NCBI GenBank assembly: GCA_902470265.1 | Contig: CABRFW010000097.1 | Span: forward strand, 1-6,505 | Origin: an uncultured Collinsella sp. | GTDB taxonomy: Bacteria; Actinomycetota; Coriobacteriia; Coriobacteriales; Coriobacteriaceae | Length of the DNA stretch: 6,505 bases | Direction of reading: 5' to 3' | Shown: piece after piece, positions 1-5,844 of the stretch | How positions within the stretch are numbered: the stretch's first letter is position 1 | How the letters are laid out: the number at the start of each line of letters is the position of its first letter | The notes under the pieces: model-generated | What the model was told of the DNA's origin: nothing | Databases searched by the model: none | Seen by the model: the letters and a program-made list of their open reading frames with translations, nothing else | Made by a program: the position numbers and the translations under genes

Positions 1-170
1 AGACAGCCCCCCCCCGCCGATCGGTCGAGCAAAACGATCTGATACTCAGACTCCAGTTTCTTAATTGCCGACGAAACAGCCTGTGGGCTCACGTGAACGG
101 CGCGAGCCGCTTTGCGCACGCCGCCGTAGTTCGCTACCGCTTGAAGGTATTCGAGTTGAGAAAGCTGCAT
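1..170 (-). CDS. LysR-family transcriptional regulator, N-terminal part (truncated by window edge)
   Basis: The first 56 codons of a DNA-binding regulator are visible. The protein begins MQLSQLEYLQAVANYGG and continues through a winged helix-turn-helix typical of LysR-type regulators: helices at about residues 16-40 (VRKAARAVHVSPQAVSSAI), then the wing L-L-D-R-S-A-G-G-G-C-L, which aligns with the usual F-D-R-S-G-R-G-V-x-L. The ATG at 170 is preceded by GGAG about 8 bases upstream. The gene lies 41 bases downstream of hinT on the same strand and may be read from the same transcript. The effector-binding domain is outside the window, so ligand and targets cannot be named. The glycine stretch of the wing is encoded by a run of nine G on the coding strand, a possible slippage site. 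The family call is firm; the specific role is unknown. Confidence 0.85.
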   Translation of the reverse strand, partial: MQLSQLEYLQAVANYGGVRKAARAVHVSPQAVSSAIKKLESEYQIVLLDRSAGGGC

Positions 171-211
171 AGATTACTCCAAAGGCAGCCAAGGCGACGG
201 GCCGTGCGCCC

Positions 212-547
212 TCAGATGAGGTTCTCGCCCAGGTTCTTGCCGCCGAGGACGTGCATGTGGAAGTGCATGACGGTCTGGCCGGCGTTGACGCCCTTGTTGG
301 AGATGACGCGGAAACCGTCCTCCAAGCCCTTGGCCTTAGCGACCTCCTGGATGGCGTGAGCCATGGCGCCCATGGTCTCAGCAGGTACGTTGTCGGCGAT
401 GTCACTGTAGTGCTTCTTGGGGATCACGAGCGTGTGGACCGGCGCCTGGGGATTGAGGTCGTCGAAGGCGATGACCTGGTCGTCCTCATAGACAACGGTC
501 GAGGGGATCTCGTGGTTGGCAATTTTGCAGAAGATGCAATCGCACAT
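212..547 (-). CDS. hinT: HIT-family purine nucleotide phosphoramidase (HinT-like)
   Basis: This 111-residue protein belongs to the histidine triad superfamily, HINT branch. Enzymes of this branch hydrolyse AMP-lysine and other nucleoside phosphoramidates in the cytoplasm. The signature H-F-H-M-H-V-L-G-G lies at residues 95-103, with the middle and last His of the triad forming the active site. The N-terminal C4-x-x-C7 pair is the zinc-binding type seen in many bacterial HIT proteins. The segment LNPQAPVHTLVIPKKH (31-46) closely resembles eukaryotic HINT1, and full length is close to the usual 110-120. I chose ATG at 547 because AAAGGA sits about 9 bases upstream and CxxC begins right after it; an in-frame GTG at 565 would place that Shine-Dalgarno inside the gene. 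It follows xseB by 49 bases, with a possible promoter of its own in that gap. The cellular substrate cannot be told from sequence. Confidence 0.93.
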   Translation of the reverse strand: MCDCIFCKIANHEIPSTVVYEDDQVIAFDDLNPQAPVHTLVIPKKHYSDIADNVPAETMGAMAHAIQEVAKAKGLEDGFRVISNKGVNAGQTVMHFHMHVLGGKNLGENLI

Positions 548-566
548 GGTTGGTTCCTTTCTCACA

Positions 567-605
567 GACCAAGGTAATTATATTTGGTCGGGATGGTTAG
601 AACGA
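567..605 (-). promoter_or_regulatory. Possible hinT promoter with -10 box inside an inverted repeat
   Basis: On the minus strand a perfect TATAAT (582 down to 577) lies 29 bases before the hinT ATG. It is enclosed by a dyad, GACCAA (589-584) and TTGGTC (572-567), separated by 11 bases. No good -35 box is present at 16-18 bases upstream (TCGTTC at 605-600 is weak). The arrangement suits an operator overlapping a promoter, but six-base arms can occur by chance, and in RNA the same dyad could simply form a small hairpin. Seen: the boxes and the dyad. Inferred: any function. Confidence 0.35.
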
Positions 606-863
606 GAGGTTGTCGTCCGTGTTGGCGGCTTCGCCGTCGGCGAGCACGTCGTTGCCGTCGACGTCCTTAAGGAGCACCGAGACCTTCTGCTCGGCATCGG
701 ACAAGCGGGTGCGCAGGCTCTTGAGGAGCTCGACGCCGCGAGTATAGCTCTCGAGCGACTCCTCGAGCTCCATATCACCCGACTCCAAGCTGCGGATGAT
801 GAGCTCCAGCTCCTGCGAGGCCTGCTTGTACGTAAGCTGCTCGACCGGGGTCTTCTCTGCCAT
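597..863 (-). CDS. xseB: Exodeoxyribonuclease VII small subunit
   Basis: An 88-residue subunit of exonuclease VII, a cytoplasmic enzyme that degrades single-stranded DNA from both ends. Several XseB chains bind the helical stalk of one XseA. The family core is clear: L-E-S-G-D-M-E-L-E-E-S-L-E-S-Y-T-R-G-V-E at about residues 26-45, followed by a helix with D-A-E-Q-K-V. This matches the usual LESGxLxLEESLxxYExGxxL pattern and the usual length of about 80. The acidic tail after residue 70 is poorly conserved in the family. ATG at 863 is chosen over an in-frame TTG at 881 because AAAGGA lies about 8 bases upstream of the ATG. The start is 42 bases after the xseA stop, so the pair is almost certainly one transcription unit. 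Confidence 0.95.
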   Translation of the reverse strand: MAEKTPVEQLTYKQASQELELIIRSLESGDMELEESLESYTRGVELLKSLRTRLSDAEQKVSVLLKDVDGNDVLADGEAANTDDNLSF

Positions 864-905
864 ATCTGTTTCCTTTCCCAAAGGTTTATCACTGTAAAAC
901 GCGGT

Positions 906-2357
906 CTATTCGACCGTATTGACCGTTGCCGCAACGTTACCGTCTGCCATGCGCACACGAATGGCGTCGCCGGGCTTAAAGGCCTTGGCGCTCGTAGCCA
1001 CACCATCATCGCTGTACGCGATGGAATAGCCGCGGGCAAGCACCTTGAGCGGCGACAGGGCATCGAGCGAAGCCGCTGCACGGCCCAGGTCGGACGCGGG
1101 TTTGCTGAGCATCGTACGTCCCTGATGCTCCAGACGGGAACTCGCAAGCGTGAGCGCATGGCGCTTGCCATCGAGTCCCGAGGTGCTTGCAGCCAGACGC
1201 TCGGGCAGGCGTTCAAAGCTGGATCGGAAAGCCCCGACCGAGCGCGTTATGGCACCGGATAAACGATCGGCCGTCAAGGCAAGCTCTGACTCACGACGCT
1301 CGACCATAAATGTCGGATCGTTGAGACACGGGCGGCATGCGGCCGCATCGAGCGCGTCGCCCAAGCGAGCCGTATAGGTATCCCAGGAACGACGGCCACG
1401 CTGATCGAGCATCTCCAGGTCGACCTGGGCCGACCCAATCATCGATGCCATCGCGGCACCCAGACGCTGATGGCGCGCCTCGAGCACATCGGCCAACTCC
1501 GTCATGGCCGGCGCCACCGATTCGGCCGCCGCCGTGGGCGTGGAGGCGCGGCGGTCGCTCACCATGTCGCAAATCGAGGTATCGGGCTCATGGCCAATGC
1601 CGGTCACCACGGGCACAGGGCAAGCCGCCACCGCGCGGGCAAGCTCCTCGTCGTTAAAGGTCATGAGGTCCTCGAAGGAACCGCCACCACGCACGAGCAA
1701 AATACAGTCGGGCGCCGGCGTAATGGAAGCGGCACGGCGCAGGCCTTCAATAAGCTCGGCCGGCGCACCCTCGCCTTGAACCTTGGCGCCCACGCAAACG
1801 AGCTCGACGAGCGGGTTGCGACGACGCAATGTGCGCTTGACGTCGTCGATTACGGCACCCGAAAGCGAGGTAACGACCGCCACGCGTGAGCAGAACACCG
1901 GGATGCGACGTTTGCGCGCTTCGTCCATCAGCCCCTCGCGGCGTAGCTTTTCGGCCAGTTGCGCCACTTGTTGACGCAGCAGGCCCTCCCCCGCCAGCGA
2001 GAACGAGCGAGCGACAAAGCTCATGCGGCCCGTGGCCTTATAGAGATTGAAGCTGCCCTTAAAGCTCACCTGCATGCCGTCGCGCAGATCGAAAGTGCGC
2101 TTGAGATAGGCGCCCTTCCAGATGATGCAGTCGACGGCCGCCGAGTCGTCCTTGATTTGGAAGTAGCAGTGGCCGCTTCGGGCATTGGGACCACGGAAGC
2201 CCGTGACCTCGCCCAGGACGCTCAGCTGCGGAATGGCATCGAGCGCACCGGCAGCGATCTCTACCGCCTGACTCACGCTGAGCTCCTTGCGCTCCTGCTC
2301 ATCCGAACCGTCGAACTCGGCGGAAACGGCATTGCCGGTCAGATTCCAGCCTGCCAC
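906..2357 (-). CDS. xseA: Exodeoxyribonuclease VII large subunit
   Basis: This is the catalytic subunit of exonuclease VII, 483 residues from the chosen start (family about 400-460). An N-terminal OB-fold for single-stranded DNA spans about residues 26-120 (SVSQ start, then LGEVTGFR, GHCYFQIKDD, and G-x-M-S-F-V). The catalytic domain follows with RGGGSFEDLMTFNDEELARA (223-242), GIGHEPDTSICD (253-264) and DRRASTPTAAAE (268-279), all hallmark blocks. A long helical region follows, and the C-terminus carries the conserved S-P-L-K-V-L-A-R-G-Y-S block. The start is GTG at 2357, because AAAGGAGG lies directly before it; ATG codons at 2375 and 2384 lie on or upstream of that ribosome site and have poor ones of their own. 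The extra N-terminal residues (about 1-25) are acidic and not part of the fold. Its partner xseB is next downstream. Confidence 0.94.
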   Translation of the reverse strand: MAGWNLTGNAVSAEFDGSDEQERKELSVSQAVEIAAGALDAIPQLSVLGEVTGFRGPNARSGHCYFQIKDDSAAVDCIIWKGAYLKRTFDLRDGMQVSFKGSFNLYKATGRMSFVARSFSLAGEGLLRQQVAQLAEKLRREGLMDEARKRRIPVFCSRVAVVTSLSGAVIDDVKRTLRRRNPLVELVCVGAKVQGEGAPAELIEGLRRAASITPAPDCILLVRGGGSFEDLMTFNDEELARAVAACPVPVVTGIGHEPDTSICDMVSDRRASTPTAAAESVAPAMTELADVLEARHQRLGAAMASMIGSAQVDLEMLDQRGRRSWDTYTARLGDALDAAACRPCLNDPTFMVERRESELALTADRLSGAITRSVGAFRSSFERLPERLAASTSGLDGKRHALTLASSRLEHQGRTMLSKPASDLGRAAASLDALSPLKVLARGYSIAYSDDGVATSAKAFKPGDAIRVRMADGNVAATVNTVE

Positions 2358-2361
2358 GCAG

Positions 2362-2369
2362 CCTCCTTT
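2362..2369 (-). promoter_or_regulatory. Ribosome binding site deciding the xseA GTG start
   Basis: On the minus strand the sequence AAAGGAGG is followed by CTGC and then GTG at 2357. It is the only strong Shine-Dalgarno near the 5' end of the gene. The four-base spacing from GGAGG is short but workable, and it argues for the GTG start over the upstream ATGs, which would encode nine further residues including this site. Confidence 0.65.
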
Positions 2370-2423
2370 CGTCATCGTGCACATGGGCTCCGGCCCTGCG
2401 CAAATTCAAGTCCAACACATAGT

Positions 2424-2460
2424 ACAGCGCCGCGGGGACACAAATCTCCGCGGCGCCTGT
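2424..2460 (-). terminator. GC-rich hairpin between peptidase gene and xseA (weak terminator or attenuator)
   Basis: GCGCCGCGG (2427-2435) pairs perfectly with CCGCGGCGC (2448-2456). Three further pairs (one G-U) extend it inward to a six-base loop at 2439-2444. Past a one-base bulge, ACA (2424-2426) can pair with TGT (2458-2460). It lies 13 bases after the peptidase stop. There is no clean T tract on either side; in the minus direction the stem is followed by TGTACTATGTGTT. Termination would therefore be weak, and RNA-end protection or partial attenuation into xseA is equally possible. The upstream stem edge overlaps a TTGACA hexamer (2463-2458), but no fitting -10 box was found. Confidence 0.5.
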
Positions 2461-2472
2461 CAAGCCAATTTG

Positions 2473-3177
2473 TTATCGGTTGGAGTTTCTGTTGTAGCGA
2501 GCCATAAGATAGAGCAGCTGAATGATCGACGTGAGCGCTGCGGCAACATAGGTAAGCGCGGCTGCCGTCAGGACCTTCTTGGCACCGTTGACCTGCTTGG
2601 AGCTCATACCCGACTGCTCGATATACGCCACGGCGCGGCGGCTGGCATCAATCTCGACCGGCAGCGTAACCAACTGGAACAACACACTAAACGAGAAGAA
2701 GATCAGCGCGAGGGTCGTGAGTCCCGCGATGTTCATAAACAGGCCCAAGAGCAACACGATGGTCCAAGTGTTCTGGGTAAAGTTGACAACCGGAACCAGG
2801 GCGGTACGCACTTTCATCATGGCGTAACCGCTTTGACGCTGGGCGGCATGGCCCGCCTCGTGGCAGGCGACGGCAACGCTTGCGACCGACCCGCCCGAAC
2901 GGTTGGCATCCGAGAGATACAGGTTATTGTCCTGCGGGTTGTAATGGTCGGTGAGCTCGCCGGCGACACCCTTGATACCCACGGCGTTGCAGCCGTTGGC
3001 GTCGAGCATGCGGCGAGCGACCGTGGCGCCCGTGTCGCCGTCCGAGCGAACCTTGGACCAGGTTTTGTATGTCGAGTTGATGTAGTTCTGTGCGGCAAGG
3101 CCAAGCACCGTGCAGACAAGAACAACCAGCAGGTACAGCGGGTCGATGCCAAAGCCGTATCCATAGTAATAAGGCAT
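2473..3177 (-). CDS. YugP-like membrane zinc metallopeptidase (Zn_peptidase_2 family)
   Basis: A 234-residue integral membrane protein of the putative neutral zinc metallopeptidase family typified by Bacillus YugP. The zinc motif is H106-E-A-G-H110, within A-C-H-E-A-G-H-A-A-Q; E175 in LPVEIDASRRA is a candidate third ligand. Other family blocks are the N-terminal helix at about 13-31, W-S-K-V-R-S, T-G-A-x-V-A-R, G-E-L-T-D-H-Y (73-79), and V-R-T-A-L-V-P-V. Hydrophobic segments lie at about 13-31, 138-170 (likely two passes) and 203-225. The first residues (MPYYYGYGFG) are tyrosine/glycine-rich. ATG at 3177 is chosen because GGAGG lies seven bases upstream; an in-frame ATG at 3246 would add 23 residues that do not fit the family. 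Its substrate is unknown in the family. It sits 128 bases downstream of rnd and could have its own promoter (TAAAAT at 3218-3213, with no good -35). Confidence 0.93.
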   Translation of the reverse strand: MPYYYGYGFGIDPLYLLVVLVCTVLGLAAQNYINSTYKTWSKVRSDGDTGATVARRMLDANGCNAVGIKGVAGELTDHYNPQDNNLYLSDANRSGGSVASVAVACHEAGHAAQRQSGYAMMKVRTALVPVVNFTQNTWTIVLLLGLFMNIAGLTTLALIFFSFSVLFQLVTLPVEIDASRRAVAYIEQSGMSSKQVNGAKKVLTAAALTYVAAALTSIIQLLYLMARYNRNSNR

Positions 3178-3305
3178 GCGAATTCCTCCGAATCGAGTTA
3201 CACGTTGGAGGCATTTTACCCACTCGCCCAGCCAACGAGACACCATCGATGTTTTGGCATTGCAGCTCTAGAACGACGTTTACAGCGTTTGGTAAAACCG
3301 CGTAA

Positions 3306-4439
3306 CTATAAAAGCTCGATTTTGCCGTCCTTCACGGTGAGTCCCATGTTGCCCGAGAGCAAATCGTCCAGGCGCGAGCCCACAAGCTCAAAGCGCCAGC
3401 CTTCGCGCAAGGGGCTTTGCTCGGGATGCTCAATATAGTCGGCCAGGTCATCGCGCGAGGCAATGACCGAGGTCGCCACGCCCGAGCGCTCGGCAACCAG
3501 GCGAATGAGCGCATACATCAGGTCCGTCACGCTCTCCAGCTCCGGAGAGATCTGGCGATGCCCGCGCACCATGAGCGGCAGGCGATCGTGCGGGCAGCTC
3601 GCGCCGCGCTTGATGGCCATGAGCGCACCATCCACGTCGCGCTCCCCCAACTGATCGGTACCACGGATGCTGCGGAACTCCTCAACGCGCACAGGATTGC
3701 GCTTAACGAGCGCCAGCAGCGTGTCGTCGGACATGACCCACTTGCGCGGGATGTTGCGGCGCTCGGCGCGGTCCTCGCGCCAGGCGGCGAGCTCGCGCGC
3801 GATACCCAGCTGGTGACGGCTGCACGAGTTGATGCGTTTGACCTTGCGGAACGCCTCGTGGCGATCGGCGCGATAGTGCGATTCGTCAGCCAGCGGGCGC
3901 AGCTCGTCGAGCACCCAGTCCACCCGGCCCAGCTCGCGCAGGCGACTCATCATCTCGGTATAGGCGACAATCAGGTACTTGACGTCATCAATCGCGTACT
4001 CAATCTGCTTATCGGTCAGCGGGCGACGCGACCAGTCGGTCAGCGACTCGGTCTTGGGCAGCGAGACGCCGCAAAACGTCTGAACAAGCGCGCCATACGA
4101 AATCTGCTGGCGCTCGCCCAAAAAGGCGGCGGCAACCTGCGTATCGAAAATCGGTCGTGGCAGCACGCCCACGGTATGGAGCATAACCTCCATATCCTGC
4201 GAGCAGGCGTGAAAGACCTTAGTCACGCTCTCGTCGGCCATAAGCTCGGCCAGCGGCGATAGGTCGTCGATCACCAGGGGATCGACCGCGACACTCTCGG
4301 CAGGGGTGGCAATCTGAACCAGGCACAGGCGCGGATGGAACGTGCGCTCGCGCAAAAACTCGGTATCGACGGCAATCGCGTCGAACTCACGGGCGCGCTG
4401 GCAAAAGTCGAGTAGAGCCTGATGTGTGGAAATGTACAT
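3306..4439 (-). CDS. rnd: Ribonuclease D (DEDDy 3'-5' exoribonuclease with HRDC domain)
   Basis: A 377-residue cytoplasmic exonuclease that trims the 3' ends of tRNA precursors and other structured RNAs with divalent metals. The DEDDy residues are visible: D25 and E27 in A-V-D-T-E-F, D82 in H-A-C-S-Q-D-M-E, and Y148 with D152 in Y-A-I-D-D-V-K-Y-L. An HRDC nucleic-acid-binding domain follows at about 207-285 (ARELAAWREDRAERRNIPRKWV, then LLALVKRNP and a G-rich turn), with a C-terminal helical region like the second HRDC-like domain of RNase D. The length matches the family (about 375). ATG at 4439 fits family N-termini (MYIST-type), but its ribosome site is poor. An in-frame GTG at 4475 would add 12 residues and also lacks a good site, so the start is less certain than the function. 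Confidence 0.94.
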   Translation of the reverse strand: MYISTHQALLDFCQRAREFDAIAVDTEFLRERTFHPRLCLVQIATPAESVAVDPLVIDDLSPLAELMADESVTKVFHACSQDMEVMLHTVGVLPRPIFDTQVAAAFLGERQQISYGALVQTFCGVSLPKTESLTDWSRRPLTDKQIEYAIDDVKYLIVAYTEMMSRLRELGRVDWVLDELRPLADESHYRADRHEAFRKVKRINSCSRHQLGIARELAAWREDRAERRNIPRKWVMSDDTLLALVKRNPVRVEEFRSIRGTDQLGERDVDGALMAIKRGASCPHDRLPLMVRGHRQISPELESVTDLMYALIRLVAERSGVATSVIASRDDLADYIEHPEQSPLREGWRFELVGSRLDDLLSGNMGLTVKDGKIELL

Positions 4440-4480
4440 ATCAACCCATCGAATAAGGTTAGGCCCGAAAAACACGGGTA

Positions 4481-4530
4481 GGATATCGGCATTGCCTTAC
4501 AACTATACTCGGTTAGTCACAGAACGGGAA
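4481..4530. promoter_or_regulatory. Candidate divergent promoters for rnd and the lipid kinase gene
   Basis: The 98-base spacer 4440-4537 must hold the promoters of two divergent genes. The sequence ACTATACT (4502-4509) offers overlapping -10 boxes. On the plus strand TATACT (4504-4509) has no recognisable -35. On the minus strand TATAGT (4507-4502) lies 17 bases after a weak TTCCCG (4530-4525). If both are used, the two polymerases would compete for one site. The kinase gene start has only a modest GGGA ribosome site about nine bases before its ATG. Confidence 0.35.
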
Positions 4531-4537
4531 CGTAAGT

Positions 4538-5455
4538 ATGCGCTGCCTTATCATCCACAACCCGGCATCGGGCCCCAGCTCAGATGAAATCTACGCATTC
4601 ACGCACGCCCTCGCGCAGGGCGGCGACGAGGTCGTGATGCGTTTTATCGGCGATGGCATGGAGCCCGAGGACGCCGTGGCAGACGTGCGCGAGTTTGATC
4701 GCGTGGTCGTTTCGGGCGGCGACGGCACCGTCTCCAACGTGCTCGACCAGATGCGCGGATGCGGTGTCCCCACGCTCGTCTTCCCCTCCGGTACGGCCTG
4801 CCTGTTCTTTAACAACATCGGTAATGCCCCCGAGGCAGCGGCGCTCGCCAAGGCCTGCCGTGCCGGTCGCACGGTCAAAGTCGACATGGGTGAGCTCTTT
4901 TGGCTCGACGAGAACGGCAACGAGAAGCGCCACGGCTTTATCATCATCGCCGGCTCGGGCTTCGACGCCGAGATCATGATGAAGGCCGCCCCCACCAAAA
5001 ACGACATCGGCGAGATCGCCTACTTCCTCTCCGCGCTCGCCACGCCCAACCCCACGGTGGCGCACTTTACCATTGAGCACGACGGCATTGTCGAGGAGCT
5101 CGACGGCATCTGCTGCATGGCTGGCAACACCTCGGTCATTCAAAACGACATCAACCTGTTCCCCGATTGCCGCATGAACGACGGCATGGTCGACATCGCG
5201 GTCATCGAGCCCGTAAAAACCGTCCAGCTGCTCCCGACCGTGATCACCGCCGCGCTCGACCCCGCCGGCAAGTTGCTCGGCCGTCCGCAGTTCAAGATCA
5301 TCCAAACCAAGGAAGCCAAGATCACCTGCACGCCGTCGCTGGGCATGCAGTTCGATGGCGAGATCATCTCCAGCAACTCGGGCGTCTTTGGTGCCCGCGC
5401 GCTTCCGCAATGCCTCGACCTCATCGTCGACGAATTCTCACCGCTTGGTAAATAG
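4538..5455 (+). CDS. Diacylglycerol kinase / YegS-like lipid kinase, divergent
   Basis: A 305-residue member of the diacylglycerol kinase catalytic superfamily, which phosphorylates lipid or sphingoid alcohols at the cytoplasmic membrane face with ATP. Seen: the N-terminal N8-P-A-S-G strand-loop; V-V-S-G-G-D-G-T (57-64), the nucleotide-binding GGDGT motif; G-F-D-A-E (141-145); D-G-M-V-D-I-A-V near 215-225; and F-D-G-E (272-275) in the C-terminal domain, where the family has its conserved DGE. No transmembrane helix is seen. The second nucleotide loop is unusual: residues 83-93 read PSGTACLFFNN where relatives have P-x-G-T-x-N-D-F/L. The substrate may therefore differ, or the enzyme may be altered in activity. 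The protein could equally act on diacylglycerol (recycling from lipoteichoic acid synthesis) or another lipid. It is followed at once by a membrane microprotein gene whose ribosome site overlaps this stop codon. Confidence 0.88.
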   Translation: MRCLIIHNPASGPSSDEIYAFTHALAQGGDEVVMRFIGDGMEPEDAVADVREFDRVVVSGGDGTVSNVLDQMRGCGVPTLVFPSGTACLFFNNIGNAPEAAALAKACRAGRTVKVDMGELFWLDENGNEKRHGFIIIAGSGFDAEIMMKAAPTKNDIGEIAYFLSALATPNPTVAHFTIEHDGIVEELDGICCMAGNTSVIQNDINLFPDCRMNDGMVDIAVIEPVKTVQLLPTVITAALDPAGKLLGRPQFKIIQTKEAKITCTPSLGMQFDGEIISSNSGVFGARALPQCLDLIVDEFSPLGK

Positions 5456-5459
5456 GAGG
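5454..5459 (+). promoter_or_regulatory. Strong ribosome binding site overlapping the kinase stop codon
   Basis: AGGAGG uses the last two bases of the kinase TAG stop and lies five bases before the ATG at 5465. It is a consensus Shine-Dalgarno, stronger than that of the kinase itself, and suggests that ribosomes ending the kinase can initiate directly on the next short frame. Confidence 0.8.
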
Positions 5460-5464
5460 ACCCC

Positions 5465-5557
5465 ATGAACGACAACCCTCTGCTCGGCTTTATCGTCATC
5501 GTTTTGGCCATGCTCATCGGCTATGCGATCAACGTGATCCACCGCCGGAAGAAGTAA
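5465..5557 (+). CDS. 30-residue single-pass membrane microprotein
   Basis: A short frame, not recognised as any named family. It starts MNDNPLLGF, has an uninterrupted hydrophobic helix at about residues 5-25 (LLGFIVIVLAMLIGYAINVI), and ends in the basic cluster H-R-R-K-K before TAA. By the positive-inside rule the C-terminus should be cytoplasmic and the short N-terminus outside. Evidence that it is real: a consensus AGGAGG ribosome site at five-base spacing, tight coupling to the kinase gene (nine bases between stop and ATG), and an intrinsic terminator 36 bases after its stop, so it is the last gene of the transcript. It may anchor or regulate the kinase, which has no membrane segment of its own, or be an independent small membrane protein. 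Function is inferred only from position. Confidence 0.72.
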   Translation: MNDNPLLGFIVIVLAMLIGYAINVIHRRKK

Positions 5558-5592
5558 TTCCACATTGGTATGATATTCATTCAATTATCGTC

Positions 5593-5636
5593 TCCCCTGC
5601 TGTTTATGCATTTGCCAAACAGCAGGGGATTTTCAT
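5593..5636 (+). terminator. Strong intrinsic terminator
   Basis: CCCCTGCTGTTT (5594-5605) pairs perfectly with AAACAGCAGGGG (5617-5628), and a T-A pair (5593/5629) makes 13 base pairs around an 11-base loop. TTTTCATTT follows in the plus direction. It ends the kinase-microprotein transcript and separates it from the dipeptidase gene. Confidence 0.92.
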
Positions 5637-5820
5637 TTCGGGCATTCCCAGCTACTTTATTCGACTACAGTAATTACAGGGCGTCTTTATTAAAGTAAAG
5701 CTATAAACTGAGTACAATTAACCGCTCATCGCATATTTCATCACGCTTATCGAGTAAGTTTTTTTCATAGATGAATATTGTTTCCAGTTCGTTACGCTAA
5801 TGAGGTGTCTTTATTGGCTG
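5637..5820 (+). promoter_or_regulatory. AT-rich upstream region of the dipeptidase gene
   Basis: This stretch holds no supported gene and is markedly richer in A and T than its neighbours. A possible promoter is TACAAT (5713-5718), 17 bases after TTAAAG (5690-5695), which matches the -35 consensus poorly. If used, it would give a leader of about 140 bases. An eight-base palindrome GTAATTAC (5670-5677) lies just upstream. A run of seven T (5759-5765) follows a weak CTTA/TAAG hairpin (5746-5758). The base positions are seen; promoter, operator and attenuator roles are inferences. Confidence 0.4.
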
Positions 5821-5844
5821 AAGCCCTCTGGCGACAGAGGGCTT
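5821..5844 (+). promoter_or_regulatory. GCGA-loop hairpin just before the dipeptidase ribosome site
   Basis: AAGCCCTCTG (5821-5830) pairs perfectly with CAGAGGGCTT (5835-5844) around a GCGA (GNRA-type) tetraloop, a very stable 10-bp RNA hairpin. It ends ten bases before GGGAGGG (5854-5860), the ribosome site of the dipeptidase gene. There is no long T tract after it (TTTCG only), so it is more likely a leader structure or transcript-end stabiliser than a terminator. The CCCTC of its left arm could alternatively pair with the GAGGG of the ribosome site. Confidence 0.6.

Noticed and set aside
548..565. Upstream GTG start for hinT (565); likewise TTG 881 for xseB and ATG 3246 for the peptidase
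   Set aside because: In each case a good ribosome site lies between the upstream codon and the chosen start, and the extra residues do not fit the family.
2287..3438. A 383-codon open frame on the plus strand across xseA, the peptidase and rnd
   Set aside because: It is antisense to three well-supported genes, has no domain-like content and is the expected by-product of GC-rich codon use.
3417..4262. A 281-codon plus-strand frame opposite rnd
   Set aside because: The minus-strand product has all RNase D motifs; the antisense product is low-complexity (rich in R, A, L, H) with no recognisable motif.
4580..5410. A 276-codon minus-strand frame opposite the lipid kinase
   Set aside because: It is antisense to a gene with the GGDGT and DGE motifs; its composition (G, D, V, E, H repeats) is typical of a shadow frame.
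5683..5815. Nine-base direct repeat GTCTTTATT at 5683-5691 and 5807-5815
   Set aside because: Two short copies 124 bases apart in AT-rich DNA are likely chance; no flanking symmetry or insertion signs.
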